64,000 nucleotides of DNA, from contig JACKOH010000002.1 of NCBI GenBank assembly GCA_024234395.1, positions 1-64,000 on the forward strand, read 5' to 3'. Of this stretch, positions 46,837-56,837 are shown in pieces. Position numbers and translations under genes: made by a program. Position 1 is the first letter of the stretch, and every line of letters begins with the position of its first letter. The notes below the pieces were generated by a model. That model was not told where the DNA came from. It was given only the letters and a program-made list of their open reading frames with translations, and did not search any database. The stretch comes from Pseudomonadales bacterium. GTDB taxonomy: Bacteria; Pseudomonadota; Gammaproteobacteria; Pseudomonadales; Pseudohongiellaceae.

Positions 46837-47031
46837 TCAGCAACCTGGGTCAGAATCTTCAGCGGCGTCGAACGGAACCTCGGCACTGATTGTTTCGCCT
46901 TGAACGTATGCGAAATCTTCTCCCTGTACACTGTTTGAATCGTCACCAGAGCAGTCCCTCAATTCAGCAGAATTACCTGAAGCGAGACGGACGAGACCTG
47001 TAAAGAAGCTAAGACAAATTTCCTGACTCAT
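46837..47031 (-). CDS. Possible small acidic peptide
   Basis: A 64-residue frame starting MSQEICLSFFTGLVRLASG and ending EDSDPGC, with GGGA before the ATG. The first part is hydrophobic, the rest acidic. It lies tail-to-tail after the M1 peptidase gene and diverges from ydbH. It is not recognised, and it could be spurious. Confidence 0.3.
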   Translation of the reverse strand: MSQEICLSFFTGLVRLASGNSAELRDCSGDDSNSVQGEDFAYVQGETISAEVPFDAAEDSDPGC

Positions 47032-47097
47032 TGCTTATTCTTCCCTACACTATCGATCCGCAAGACAAACCAACGGCATTATGTTGAAATCGATGTC

Positions 47098-49476
47098 GTG
47101 AAAGGCTTACTCATCCTGCTTACAATTCTGTTGCTGGTACCGCTGCTGCTGCTCGGGACGATTCTGCTCGCCCCGTCCATTGCGCTGCCACCTCTGGCCA
47201 ACCTGTGGCTGGTCGAGTCGGGAATTCAGGTGAAGTCGCTGGAAGGCGTGCATCTGGGGTGGCGTGAAACCAGCGCATCCGGAGTCCAGTTCGATGCACA
47301 GGGCATGCTGGTAGATGTTGGCGACGTCGGGCTGTCCTATCGGCTTCGGCAACTGCTGACCGGAAAACTGAACGGGATTACGATCGACACAGTCAGCGTG
47401 ACTCCCCGCACAACGGAAGCAGCAACCGGGCCCGGAGACAGAGTACTGGAGGAGTTGTTGGCGCCGCTGTCCGGGCTGCCGCTTACCAGTCTGAGTGTTG
47501 GCGAACTGCGCTATAAAGGTAACCCGGAACTGACTGCGGAGCTTTCAGTGACAACTGCCCCTCTGCAACTGTCAGGCAGGTTAACGTCAGCGGAGAATGC
47601 CAGCCAGGCTCTGGCATTCTCTCTTCAGGAGACAGCCCCACGGCAATTTACCGGCAATCTCACGGCCACCACTGCGGAGGAGGAACTGCTCAGTGCAGAT
47701 CTGGAGGCAACCGTGCAGAACGACGACCTGAACGTCGTGCTGGAAACGAACCTGAACCTCGATGTGCTGCAGGCTGTACCCGACCTGGCCAGCTTCCTGG
47801 AAGGAGTGGCTGTGGATTCCGGCCCCTTGCGTCTGGACAGTCGCTTGCGGCTTCAGTCGCTTTCCAGTGAACCCTCGCTCGCCGAGCTTGATTTAACTTT
47901 GGACAATGCACTTTCATCGGCCAGGGTAGCCTGGCAACAGGCGGAATCCAGCCTGTCTGCACTGCTGACCCTGCCATTGCAGATTACCGGCAGCTCCGGA
48001 ACCAATCTGCAGAACCTGTCCTTATTACTCAATCGAATGGCCGGCCAGGTTACCTTCAACTCGGGCACTGCTTCACTACAGAGTGACCTGACGGCCGAAC
48101 AGCTGGAACTGAGCTGCCCCGAACTGCCTGTCTGTAACCTGACCCTGACTGCCGATCTGGCAATCGCGGAGTGGCAGGCCGGTCCGGTCAGTGGCAATGC
48201 CGCGCGGCTGACAGGGCCCTACACCCTGGCCATCGATGGTGCTGTCACCAGGCTGAGTTCTCCTTCCATTTCCCTGAACCTGCCCGAGATCCGGATCGAT
48301 GACCAGGTTGCTGCCGCAGAGATTCAGTTACGTAATCTGCTGGTCGATCTGCCTGGGCAAACTCTGAGCTCCGACTTTGCCACCACCCGGCTGGATCCCG
48401 GCATCGAGGGACTGACGTTGAATAATCCGGGCCTGGAAGGCCGGTTAACGGCCGGCTCGACCGCCCTGTCTGCCGACCTGACGCTGAATCTGAATAATCG
48501 CCTGCAGGCCACCCTGCAAATTGAGCAGGCACTGGCAGATGGCAGCCCGGGGAATGGCAGTGCCAAGCTGACGCTGCAGAATTACGTCTTCACCGACAGC
48601 TTCAACCTGGCCAGCCTGGTGTCATACGCCGGGCTGGATCTGGATCTGGTGGCCGGCAGTCTCGACGGCGACGCCACCATCAACTGGCAACCCGGTGACG
48701 ACGGCAACTGGCGCCTGAGCGGCCCTCTGCACGTAGCATTGAACGAAGTCTCGGGGATCGTCGCCGACAGTTTTTTTGTGGGACTGGACACGGAACTGCG
48801 GGCCGGCATAACCGACGGGCCTGGCCTGGCCAGTGATGGACTGCTGGACGCGACTCTCGCGACCGTGGACGTGGGCCTGCCCCTGAACCGCATCGACTGG
48901 CGCTATGGCTTCGACACCCGCGCCGGGCTTTATAACCTGCGGGATCTGCATACCGATCTGCTCGGTGGCAGCCTGCAGATCGCCGACTTTCAGTACGACA
49001 TCAATGCCTCGCAGAATCGCCTCCAGGTCGCGCTGGTGAATCTCGACCTGGCCACCATCGTGGCCCTGGCCAACTATCCCAACCTCCAGGTGAGTGGTGC
49101 GATCAGTGGCTATATTCCCCTGCTGATCGCCCCTGGAGGAATTACGGTCGAGCAGGGCCTGGTCAGTGCGCTCAATCCCGGTGGCTCGATTCGCTATACG
49201 GCGAATTCGACGGCCATCGGCAACGCGGGACTCGAGCTGATAAACCAGGCTCTGTCCAATTATCAGTTCGATAACCTGGACAGCGAAGTCAGTTACGACG
49301 AGAACGGCGAACTGGAAATGGCCGTACACCTGAAAGGCAGGAATCCGGAATTTGAAGACGGCCGGCGCATCAATCTCAATGTCACCATCAGTGATAATAT
49401 CCCGACCCTGCTGGAATCGCTGCAGGCGGGAAGAGTAATCACCGAACGCCTGGAACAGCGCCTGAATAGTCAGTAA
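47098..49476 (+). CDS. ydbH: YdbH-family intermembrane phospholipid transport protein
   Basis: A 792-residue AsmA-like protein. One N-terminal membrane anchor (LLILLTILLLVPLLLLG) holds it in the inner membrane; the rest is a repetitive beta-taco with alternating hydrophobic and polar Leu/Asn/Ser/Thr patterns, ending with the conserved GSIRYTANSTAIGNAGLELI region and GRRINLNVTISDNIPTLL. YdbH, with TamB and YhdP, moves phospholipids to the outer membrane. It starts at a GTG with no clear ribosome site. ynbE and ydbL follow in the same direction, the E. coli order. Confidence 0.88.
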   Translation: MKGLLILLTILLLVPLLLLGTILLAPSIALPPLANLWLVESGIQVKSLEGVHLGWRETSASGVQFDAQGMLVDVGDVGLSYRLRQLLTGKLNGITIDTVSVTPRTTEAATGPGDRVLEELLAPLSGLPLTSLSVGELRYKGNPELTAELSVTTAPLQLSGRLTSAENASQALAFSLQETAPRQFTGNLTATTAEEELLSADLEATVQNDDLNVVLETNLNLDVLQAVPDLASFLEGVAVDSGPLRLDSRLRLQSLSSEPSLAELDLTLDNALSSARVAWQQAESSLSALLTLPLQITGSSGTNLQNLSLLLNRMAGQVTFNSGTASLQSDLTAEQLELSCPELPVCNLTLTADLAIAEWQAGPVSGNAARLTGPYTLAIDGAVTRLSSPSISLNLPEIRIDDQVAAAEIQLRNLLVDLPGQTLSSDFATTRLDPGIEGLTLNNPGLEGRLTAGSTALSADLTLNLNNRLQATLQIEQALADGSPGNGSAKLTLQNYVFTDSFNLASLVSYAGLDLDLVAGSLDGDATINWQPGDDGNWRLSGPLHVALNEVSGIVADSFFVGLDTELRAGITDGPGLASDGLLDATLATVDVGLPLNRIDWRYGFDTRAGLYNLRDLHTDLLGGSLQIADFQYDINASQNRLQVALVNLDLATIVALANYPNLQVSGAISGYIPLLIAPGGITVEQGLVSALNPGGSIRYTANSTAIGNAGLELINQALSNYQFDNLDSEVSYDENGELEMAVHLKGRNPEFEDGRRINLNVTISDNIPTLLESLQAGRVITERLEQRLNSQ

Positions 49477-49566
49477 ACTCCGGAGATGTCGCCTGACACT
49501 GCCGGTTAAGCCGGGATTCATGTAGCTGAGGTAACATACAGATAATGCAAAACGGAACTGATAACC

Positions 49567-49764
49567 ATGACTGACTACCTCATTCGCCGCGCCCTGCTGT
49601 GCCAGGTGGTATTGCTGGCGGTATCCTGCACACCCACGGTGAGAGTGGCGGCACCGGAAGAACCCATCACCATCAACCTCAATGTGCGAATCGAGCACGA
49701 GATCAGGGTACGGGTGGAAAGAGAGCTGGACGACATTTTCAATGACGACAGCGGCCTGTTTTAG
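49567..49764 (+). CDS. ynbE: YnbE-like outer membrane lipoprotein
   Basis: A 65-residue lipoprotein (lipobox LLAVSCTPT). The mature part EEPITINLNVRIEHEIRVRV is the YnbE signature, a beta-strand stretch that joins the C-terminal end of YdbH to form an outer-membrane bridge. It begins 90 bases after ydbH and ends 10 bases before ydbL. The gene is short but strongly supported by position and sequence. Confidence 0.88.
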   Translation: MTDYLIRRALLCQVVLLAVSCTPTVRVAAPEEPITINLNVRIEHEIRVRVERELDDIFNDDSGLF

Positions 49765-49774
49765 GAGACTGAAA

Positions 49775-50110
49775 ATGACCAGAACCAAACAACGCTTCCT
49801 GGGACTGCTGTTCTTAATGCTTTTTGCCCACGGCGCACTGGCAATCACCTTACAGGAAGCCAAGGAGCAGGGACTTGTCGGCGAGCAGCGCGACGGTTAT
49901 GTCGGGCTGGTCCAGGGCAACAGTGCTTCGGAAGTCACAGCGCTGGTGCAGCAGGTCAACGACGAGCGTCGCCGCCGTTACGAACAGATTGCCAGGGATA
50001 ACGGACTCACGATGGCACAGGTTACCGCGGTGGCTTACGAACGCGCCGTGGAAGCCACCCAGGCAGGACACTACATTCAACTCCCCAACGGGCAGTGGGT
50101 CAGGAAATAG
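49775..50110 (+). CDS. ydbL: YdbL (DUF1318) periplasmic protein
   Basis: A 111-residue protein with a signal peptide (RFLGLLFLMLFAHGALA), then ITLQEAKEQGLVGEQRDGYVG and QVNDERRRRYEQIA, ending in the repeated YIQLPNGQWVRK. This is the DUF1318 family; in E. coli YdbL is the third gene of the ydbH operon and affects YnbE assembly. ATG 49775 has TAGGAG 9 bases upstream, overlapping the ynbE stop region; the longer in-frame extension from 49682 would overlap ynbE and is rejected. Confidence 0.88.
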   Translation: MTRTKQRFLGLLFLMLFAHGALAITLQEAKEQGLVGEQRDGYVGLVQGNSASEVTALVQQVNDERRRRYEQIARDNGLTMAQVTAVAYERAVEATQAGHYIQLPNGQWVRK

Positions 50111-50249
50111 CGACCTTGCCCCAATTAAGTGACCGCGGCGTACTTCATGAGTGAAGTACGCCTTACTGAATTCCGCCTCTTCATACCGATGGCTTTCAAG
50201 CAAAGAAACCTTGCTTGATTATGGAATTGCTCTGAACTTCAGAGGTTCC

Positions 50250-51272
50250 TCAAGGCGAGTCGCCTTCCTGTTCTGATTGTGAGCCTTCCTGCCGGGCTTC
50301 CTCGGCGCGATGTCCGGCCAGGATATTTCTCATACCGTAATTGCCTTCATGGCAGGCGTATTCGAACAGCGTGTCATCGCTATACTGAAAAACAAGGCGC
50401 CGCGTGTAATCGGCTGTATACGTGCCCGGATCGTGGACCCGGATATCGTACTGCAGCTGGTCTTCACTGAGGCGGGTGAGCCGCTCCTCGTAAACCCGGT
50501 CCACGGTCCGCACGCCAGGGTCACTTTTTTCATTGAAATTACCGGTCTGGATGACCAGTGTGTCACCATCCCAGTAGCCCCTTGAACTGCCATTCCACAA
50601 CCGGATGTCCTGATCCAGTGGCGGGACATCGGTAAGCGGAATCAGGCGGACGTCGTGAAACATCTCCTGGATTATCGCCACGTGATCGGGCGACTGGACT
50701 ATCTGCCAGTAGCTGTTGTAGCCAGCCCGCAGATTCGGCACCCCACGATGTACACAGCGCTCCGATAATGACCGGTCCAGCCAGGAATCGGCAGGATGCG
50801 CAGCACTCCATTCCCGTTGCTGGCGGGCCGCCCTGACGGCAGCCTCGGTCCGGGGCGGGAATTGTCCATCCGGAGGATCGATAATCTGGGAGGTTCGCCG
50901 ATCCAGGGTCCGCTCCACCATCCACTGTTGATCGTAATTGCCGGTGCCGGCGTCCCGTGACGATTCGTTTCCGCTGAAGGCCGCCTCCAGCACACTGTCT
51001 CCAAACAGCGCATCGCCGGCGTTGGCATAGATCTCATCGACCCGGGAATTGAGAAACTCCATTTCCTGATCGGTGAGAAATTCCCGCTCGCCGAAAATGG
51101 CCGGTCGCTCGATCGGGGTAATGGAGTTGTTGGCGATGACGCCCTGCAGGTCCGGCTGGCCGTCCACGGTGCGCCCCACTTGCCAGTCGTCGGCACCAGC
51201 GAATAATGGTAAAAGCAGACCTGCTGACAAAGCCAGGTAAACGCAAATCTTACGGCAATGGTTTGTTGTCAT
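50250..51272 (-). CDS. Exported protein of unknown function
   Basis: A 340-residue protein with a signal peptide (LALSAGLLLPLFAGA). Conserved-looking blocks are DGQPDLQGVIANNSITPIER, NNSITPIERP, GYWDGDTLVIQTGNFN, FEYACHEGNYGMRNIL. The pattern PDLQGVxxNNxxTPxERP and EYACHEGNYGxRN is shared by a periplasmic group seen across marine proteobacteria and acidobacteria, with no established function. It is acidic at the C-terminus. It has AGGCTCCAG before the ATG. Confidence 0.8.
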   Translation of the reverse strand: MTTNHCRKICVYLALSAGLLLPLFAGADDWQVGRTVDGQPDLQGVIANNSITPIERPAIFGEREFLTDQEMEFLNSRVDEIYANAGDALFGDSVLEAAFSGNESSRDAGTGNYDQQWMVERTLDRRTSQIIDPPDGQFPPRTEAAVRAARQQREWSAAHPADSWLDRSLSERCVHRGVPNLRAGYNSYWQIVQSPDHVAIIQEMFHDVRLIPLTDVPPLDQDIRLWNGSSRGYWDGDTLVIQTGNFNEKSDPGVRTVDRVYEERLTRLSEDQLQYDIRVHDPGTYTADYTRRLVFQYSDDTLFEYACHEGNYGMRNILAGHRAEEARQEGSQSEQEGDSP

Positions 51273-51563
51273 TCTGGAGCCTCCGATCTGTGTGAAGGCG
51301 CCACTGACTGCTCAGTACATTTTACTGCGAGAATTGCTGAAACTGCGCAGGGATAGTCGCATCTGCAGGCAGGCTTTGCGAAAGTCAATGCATCCGTAAA
51401 GTGAATTCGCCTGAATGCCAGAGAATTGTATTAATCAGTCGGCGGCCCCTCGATAGGTGGAAAAGGTGGAAATCCACCGGTAAGCTGCACCGGCATAGTG
51501 TCGTTACTGCTGACTATTTCAACGCGCGCCGGGACTCTTGTCAACCTGCTGGTCATTCGGCCT

Positions 51564-52682
51564 TCAGCGGTCTGTTTCTTCGCCTGGTTCCTCATCTTCT
51601 TCGCCAGGAATGACTATACCCATTCTTTCCGCCCGACGCTCCCAGTTTCTTCTAGCCAGGGCCTGCATGTTTTCGGCACTGTCCGACTCATCGACAATCT
51701 CGAGTCCAAGCAGCGTTTCAATAATATCCTCCATCGAAACGATACCTTCCATCCCGCCAAATTCATCCACCACCAATGCCAGGTGTCCTTTTTTCTCGAT
51801 GAACATATAGAGAAGATCGGGGATCACCATGCTGATGGGAACGATGATAATGTCACGGCGCAGTTCGCTGAGCTTTACTTCATCCCTGTCTTCCGCAAGG
51901 TTCAGCAACAACTGATCCTTGAGTATGTAGCCCGTTATGTTGTCCGCATTATCCTTGTAGACAGGAATACGGGAGAAAGGTAAATCTGCATGCCGTTCGT
52001 GAAATTCCCGGATTGTCCAGGATTCGTCACCCGACACCACGACAATTCTCGGCGTCATGATGTCCTTGGCACGAATCTTATTGAACCTGAGCAGATTATG
52101 AATGATTTCCTGTTCCTTTTCCTCGAGCACACCGGTTTCCTTACCCAGCTGCGCCATGGCAGCGAAGTCGCTTCGACTCAGCACCGGCTTGTCCTTATCC
52201 CGCTTGAGGTTTCGGGTAATCAACTGACTCAGCCATACCAGGGGTGCAAGCAGAACAAGCATTACCACCAGGGCACGCACGGTAAAGGGAGCCAGCGCTT
52301 CCCAGTTGTTGGCGCCTAGAGTTTTTGGTATGACTTCCGAGAAAATCAGAATAGCCAGGGTCATGCCGCCGGCGATCAGGGCCTCCCAGCTGATCAAAGT
52401 CAGACCCAGAACTTCGACGTTGGTGGCACCAAACACCACCACCGCCTGGCTGCCGACCCCGATCGCTCCAATGGTATGAGCGATGGTATTGAGCGTCAGA
52501 ATTGCGGCCAGCGGTCTGTCGATATCGGCCTTGAAACGGCTCAGGTTTTCAGAGATTGACGCATTTTCCTGTTCCTTGATACCCACATAGGCCGGGGTAA
52601 TACTGAGCAGGACGGCTTCCAGAATGGAACAGAGAAATGAGAATCCGATACTGAGAAAAAAGAAAGCGAACAACAGGCTCAT
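51564..52682 (-). CDS. CNNM/CorC-like transporter with CBS domains
   Basis: About 373 residues from ATG 52682. Membrane segments MSLLFAFFFLSIGFSFLCSIL, LTLNTIAHTIGAIGVGSQAVV, GGMTLAILIFSEVIPKTLG and LVVMLVLLAPLVWLS form a CNNM (DUF21) domain; two CBS domains follow (IMTPRIVVVSGDESWTIREF, VVDEFGGMEGIVSMEDIIE) and an acidic tail EEDEEPGEE. Members of this family affect Mg/Co handling. The longer frame upstream of 52682 lacks family similarity. Confidence 0.9.
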   Translation of the reverse strand: MSLLFAFFFLSIGFSFLCSILEAVLLSITPAYVGIKEQENASISENLSRFKADIDRPLAAILTLNTIAHTIGAIGVGSQAVVVFGATNVEVLGLTLISWEALIAGGMTLAILIFSEVIPKTLGANNWEALAPFTVRALVVMLVLLAPLVWLSQLITRNLKRDKDKPVLSRSDFAAMAQLGKETGVLEEKEQEIIHNLLRFNKIRAKDIMTPRIVVVSGDESWTIREFHERHADLPFSRIPVYKDNADNITGYILKDQLLLNLAEDRDEVKLSELRRDIIIVPISMVIPDLLYMFIEKKGHLALVVDEFGGMEGIVSMEDIIETLLGLEIVDESDSAENMQALARRNWERRAERMGIVIPGEEDEEPGEETDR

Positions 52683-53594
52683 AAAGTTAGATTTTCGACA
52701 GCAGTGGGCGTTAATCATTCTGACATGAATGAAAAGGCTTAGACAATTCCCTCGCCAGTAATTCAGCCAGGGATTGCTGATTAACTGTTGCGCACTGAAC
52801 TCGCTCCTTCGGCAGCACACTCGCAACAGCAGTAATTTTCCTGGACGACTTCAAAGTTTCTATAGACAAACTCTCTTATCCCTTTGTAGTCGTATCGCGT
52901 GCAGAGGGGCTGGATGGCTTCTGGACTTTCACTACGAATGCCTTCCTGGACAAAGGCGAGTTGCTATTGAGCAGCGCCGAACCGATCGACTCCGGACCGT
53001 CTCGCTCCTGGACAGACTCACTCGAAATTCCAGGCGATGCGGGCGTATAGAAACGGACGTGCCACATTCCCACAACACGATGTTCGAAAGCGATCTTCTC
53101 TGCAAAAGCATAGCAGTCTTGATCTGAGCCTGGACATGTCGCGAGCGGACACCGGCATCGATTTTTATGACGTTGACCAACTGCAATCTCCCAGCTTGAA
53201 CGGCGCTCTGACCTATGCTCAGAAAAGGGACTGTGGCAATTGAGTGAGAGTTTACCTTTACCTGAAAGCAGAAAGGGAATTCCATCTCCATTGGCGATGA
53301 CGACCGTTCTCATTCACCGCCTTCTGAAATGAATCCTTCTTATGATGGTGCGATGTCTGTGGGACGCCTGGTTCTGCGCGGCGCTGTCCACGATCCGACC
53401 TTCCCAGTTAGGGATTTGCTTGCTGAAACTTCCGCAACCCAGTACGGTAAGGTTCTGGGAGTTGCGATCAGGGATTTCAGTCGTATCCAGGTACCCTGGG
53501 CTGTCAGTGAGCCCGCGTGGCTCAGTCCCCTGACGAGAACTGATCGCAACCAGTTTAACAGCCTGTTACCGGCTGACATTTTCAGATTCCGTTG
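52683..53594. other. Gene-poor stretch
   Basis: About 900 bases with no family-recognisable gene. Short frames are present, including an 88-codon frame (53329-53592) before the NRAMP gene and fragments such as GFWTFTTNAFLDKGELLLSS read near 52920, but none has a convincing ribosome site and homology. The region may hold a decayed gene. Confidence 0.5.
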
Positions 53595-54809
53595 ATGCTT
53601 CGCGTTCTCTCCCGTCATACCGGTCCCGGTGCCCTGGTGGCCGCTGCCTTCATCGGCCCAGGCACCGTCACTGTCTGCACTCTCGCCGGCGTGAACTTCG
53701 GCTACGGATTGCTGTGGGCCATGCTGTTGTCGGTGCTGGCCACCATGGTCCTGCAGGAAATGGCGGCCCGCGCGGGGCTGGTGACCGGGCAGGGGCTGAC
53801 TCAGGTGCTGCGTGAACAACTGCGCAACCGGCCCTGGCTCCGTTTCGTCATACTGCTGTTGATACTGAGCGCCGTGGTGGTGGGAAATGCCGCCTACGAG
53901 GCTGGCAATATCAGCGGCGGCCGGCTGGGCCTGGAGACACTGCTGGGCCTGGAGGAACAGACCGCTGCGCGCTTTCTGAGTCTGCCCATCGGGGCAGCGG
54001 CATTCCTGCTGCTGTATCTGGGCAGTTACCTGGTGCTTGAACGGGTGCTGGTGTTGCTGGTGATGTTAATGAGTCTGGCCTTTCTGGTGACCGCCGTGCT
54101 CACCGGGCCCGATCCTCTGCCATTGGTCCGCGGCCTGCTGGTACCGACCTTCAACGACGCCAGCCTGTTGACCGTGGTCGGACTGATCGGCACCACGGTG
54201 GTTCCTTACAACCTGTTCCTGCATGCCTCGCTGGTACAGGCCAAGTGGCAGGGACCGGCTCATCTGAAGGATGCCCGGCGTGACACCGTGGTGGCAATAG
54301 GAGTGGGCGGGATCGTCTCGATGTCCATTATCGTCTCGGCCGCCGCGGTGGAAAGCCGGGGCGTGAGTAACGCGGCGGACCTGGCTCGCAGCCTGGAGCC
54401 GTTGTTTGGTCGTACTGCGCGCTATCTGCTGGGTATCGGCCTGTTTGCAGCAGGGATCACTTCGGCGATCACCGCGCCATTGGCAGCCGCCTATGTGGCC
54501 AGCGGCTGCCTCGGCTGGGGAAGCGACCTGCGGCATCCCGGTTTTCGCATGGTCTGGATAGGAGTCCTGGCACTGGGGATAGTGTTTTCTTCGCTGGCCA
54601 TCAGCCCGATCGAGATTATCCGCTTCGCCCAGGTGGCCAACGGGATTGCGCTGCCGGTAGTGGCGGGTATCCTGTTGTGGCTGATGAACCAGCAGTCTGT
54701 ACTTGGGGTCTATGTAAACCGGAGATTCCAGAATCTGGCCGGTTTCCTGATCCTGCTGGTTACCGTGGTATTGGGCGGACGCGCGTTATTGCTGGTTATT
54801 ACCGGTTAA
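53595..54809 (+). CDS. NRAMP-related divalent cation transporter, atypical
   Basis: A 404-residue integral membrane protein with about 11 helices of the NRAMP/LeuT fold. The TM1 motif reads AAFIGPGTVTVCTLAG; canonical Mn/Fe NRAMPs have DPGN here, so the metal-binding Asp and Asn are missing. The TM6 motif is VVPYNLFLHASLVQ where MPHN is usual, so Met and His are replaced. It is probably an NRAMP-related clade with a different ion or mechanism. ATG 53595 is chosen over a TTG one codon upstream. Confidence 0.88.
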   Translation: MLRVLSRHTGPGALVAAAFIGPGTVTVCTLAGVNFGYGLLWAMLLSVLATMVLQEMAARAGLVTGQGLTQVLREQLRNRPWLRFVILLLILSAVVVGNAAYEAGNISGGRLGLETLLGLEEQTAARFLSLPIGAAAFLLLYLGSYLVLERVLVLLVMLMSLAFLVTAVLTGPDPLPLVRGLLVPTFNDASLLTVVGLIGTTVVPYNLFLHASLVQAKWQGPAHLKDARRDTVVAIGVGGIVSMSIIVSAAAVESRGVSNAADLARSLEPLFGRTARYLLGIGLFAAGITSAITAPLAAAYVASGCLGWGSDLRHPGFRMVWIGVLALGIVFSSLAISPIEIIRFAQVANGIALPVVAGILLWLMNQQSVLGVYVNRRFQNLAGFLILLVTVVLGGRALLLVITG

Positions 54810-54830
54810 TAAACTGCTGAACAGGGAACC

Positions 54831-56762
54831 TCAGCTCGACCCGGTCTCTCTGCTGTCGGCCAGCAGTTCCGGGAAGAAATCATCCTCCACCACGCGCAGG
54901 CACAGGTTGTCGCTCTTCATGGTGATCACCGGCGATTCGTCGATCCGGATACAGGATGCGGCGTAGCGGCCGGCTGCCGTGAACGTGCTCAGCTGTACGA
55001 AATAGTCACCGCTGCGTGGCAGGCCGAACAGCTGCTGGTAGATCTGCTCCCGATTGTCGAACTTGCCCGCGGTTTCCACCAGCAGGTTCGCATCGCTGTC
55101 CAGCATGATGATATTGGCTCCACCGCGACCTACGATCGGCTTGATGACATAGCCGCTGGAACGCAGTGACCCGGTCAGGTCGAATGACGATTCGAGCAGG
55201 TAGGGGTAGTCGGGAAACATCGCCCACAGGATCGGGGAGATGGCCTTATTGCTTGGTATCAGCGTCCACAGCGGCTCATAGACCATCACCTCGCTGCGCA
55301 GCAGCACATCCACCAGACGCGGCGCTCCCTGCCTGACTTCGCCGGGCCGGTAGCGTTGCAGTTTCTCGGTATCGTTATCGCATTCCTCGCGGATCTGGTC
55401 GAGTGCGGTTTCCCAGGCCCAGGTCTTCCATACCCATTTGATTCTGTTGCCTTCCGGATCGAGCACAGCACCGTCATCGGCCCAGCGCAATCCGCTGACA
55501 CCGTGCAGTATCCGGCTCTCGATACCGGCCTGTTCCATTGCCTCGCGCATGAACAGGGCATGGTAGGTCTCTTCCGCGTCATTGTCCTGCATGATGTGCA
55601 CCAGGCCGTTGACATCGCTGTGACGCCAGGCATCCCGCAGCTGCCTGTGCAGATCCCTGCCCGGGTCATAGCCCACCTTGCAGCCGTAATGCCTGGCCCA
55701 TCGACCCTGCACCTTGCCGGTTTCCATGTGGCAGGAAGCCGAATCACAATTGTATTCATAGACCTTCAAGCCGGTCCGGGTCATGGCGAAATCGAACCGC
55801 CCGGTAATCATCTGATTACGGCGATTGGCCCATGACTGCTGAATTTTCGGCCACAGTACTGAAGGAATGTTGAAGGCCTCCTGCAGCTTGTCGTCGCGCA
55901 GCACGTAGTCGGTGGCATGCATGTACAGGGCATGCAACTCGTTGGTGGCCCGCCGTAATTCGGCAAGGGCGGTTTCCGAGATCACGTAGTACAGAAACTC
56001 GTCCTGCGGGCGGGCCGACAGCTTGTGCCCGCCCATCATCGCCACGTAGGCAGCCTCGTCGGGATTCGCCACGTTAAGCCACGACCTGGTCATGTCCCTG
56101 GCCTTGGGAATGACGCGGCCCGGCACGAGGCTGAAAAGAGCGGGGTCAGGCGGCTCTATCAGCTCGGCATATTCATCGTTGTCAGTCTGAATCACCCAAC
56201 CCAGAATCGTGGCGTCACCGAACGAGCATTCCAGCCAGAACTCGCCATCGGCGGTAACCTCGGCGTGAATCTGCCGTGAATACTGCTGCCCGTCCGGCCA
56301 CATCTGATCCCCGACATTCTGCTCGGCAATTCTCACGTAGTGTTCGCCTACCTCCGTGATTACTGCCACGTGACCGGTCATTTCAAACTCGCCGCCTTCA
56401 TCGTAGATCAGCAGACAGCCCGGCTGCGGGTGGCGCAGCGAACCATTGCGGAATGAACGCAGGGGGAGCAGGGTATTGTCGCGGATATGCCTGACCTTCT
56501 TCAGCCGGAAGATGTCGTGGGCCATGGCAATGTCGTCGAACACGTAGCCGTAGTTCACGTAGAGCCAGCGCCTGGCAAACTCCACACACTGCCACTTGTG
56601 GCCCATATAGATGCCATCACAGTAGCTGCGGTAGGCCTGGCGGGTGGGCAGTTCGCTGTCGTCAGCGGACTCGTAGTCGCAGGAATAAACGGGAACATTG
56701 CCCGGCGCGATACCAATTACGGAGCCGAACTTTTCCTTGGGAAGGGGTGAAGGTTCCAACAA
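54831..56762 (-). CDS. gss: Bifunctional glutathionylspermidine synthetase/amidase
   Basis: A 643-residue fusion. The N-terminal CHAP amidase has Cys59 in GHKWQCVEFARRW and His131 in TGHVAVITEV, the same positions as in E. coli Gss. The C-terminal ATP-grasp synthetase begins near residue 230 and contains GRFDFAMTRTGLKVYEYNCD, shortened as GLKVYEYNCDSA, and PIVGRGGANIIMLD. It joins and cleaves glutathione-spermidine, a redox-linked polyamine store. The TTG start has no nearby in-frame ATG and gives matching residue numbers. Convergent with the NRAMP gene. Confidence 0.92.
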   Translation of the reverse strand: MLEPSPLPKEKFGSVIGIAPGNVPVYSCDYESADDSELPTRQAYRSYCDGIYMGHKWQCVEFARRWLYVNYGYVFDDIAMAHDIFRLKKVRHIRDNTLLPLRSFRNGSLRHPQPGCLLIYDEGGEFEMTGHVAVITEVGEHYVRIAEQNVGDQMWPDGQQYSRQIHAEVTADGEFWLECSFGDATILGWVIQTDNDEYAELIEPPDPALFSLVPGRVIPKARDMTRSWLNVANPDEAAYVAMMGGHKLSARPQDEFLYYVISETALAELRRATNELHALYMHATDYVLRDDKLQEAFNIPSVLWPKIQQSWANRRNQMITGRFDFAMTRTGLKVYEYNCDSASCHMETGKVQGRWARHYGCKVGYDPGRDLHRQLRDAWRHSDVNGLVHIMQDNDAEETYHALFMREAMEQAGIESRILHGVSGLRWADDGAVLDPEGNRIKWVWKTWAWETALDQIREECDNDTEKLQRYRPGEVRQGAPRLVDVLLRSEVMVYEPLWTLIPSNKAISPILWAMFPDYPYLLESSFDLTGSLRSSGYVIKPIVGRGGANIIMLDSDANLLVETAGKFDNREQIYQQLFGLPRSGDYFVQLSTFTAAGRYAASCIRIDESPVITMKSDNLCLRVVEDDFFPELLADSRETGSS

Positions 56763-56837
56763 TGACGCTCATGTGCTGAGAAGTGCAGAAAGTTTACTGC
56801 AGGGCGACCGGTTGTCCAGCGTTATTCGTAGGACTGA

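Noticed and set aside
53329..53595. 88-codon frame just before the NRAMP gene
   Set aside because: No recognisable homology and no clear ribosome site; the region is gene-poor and it may be chance.
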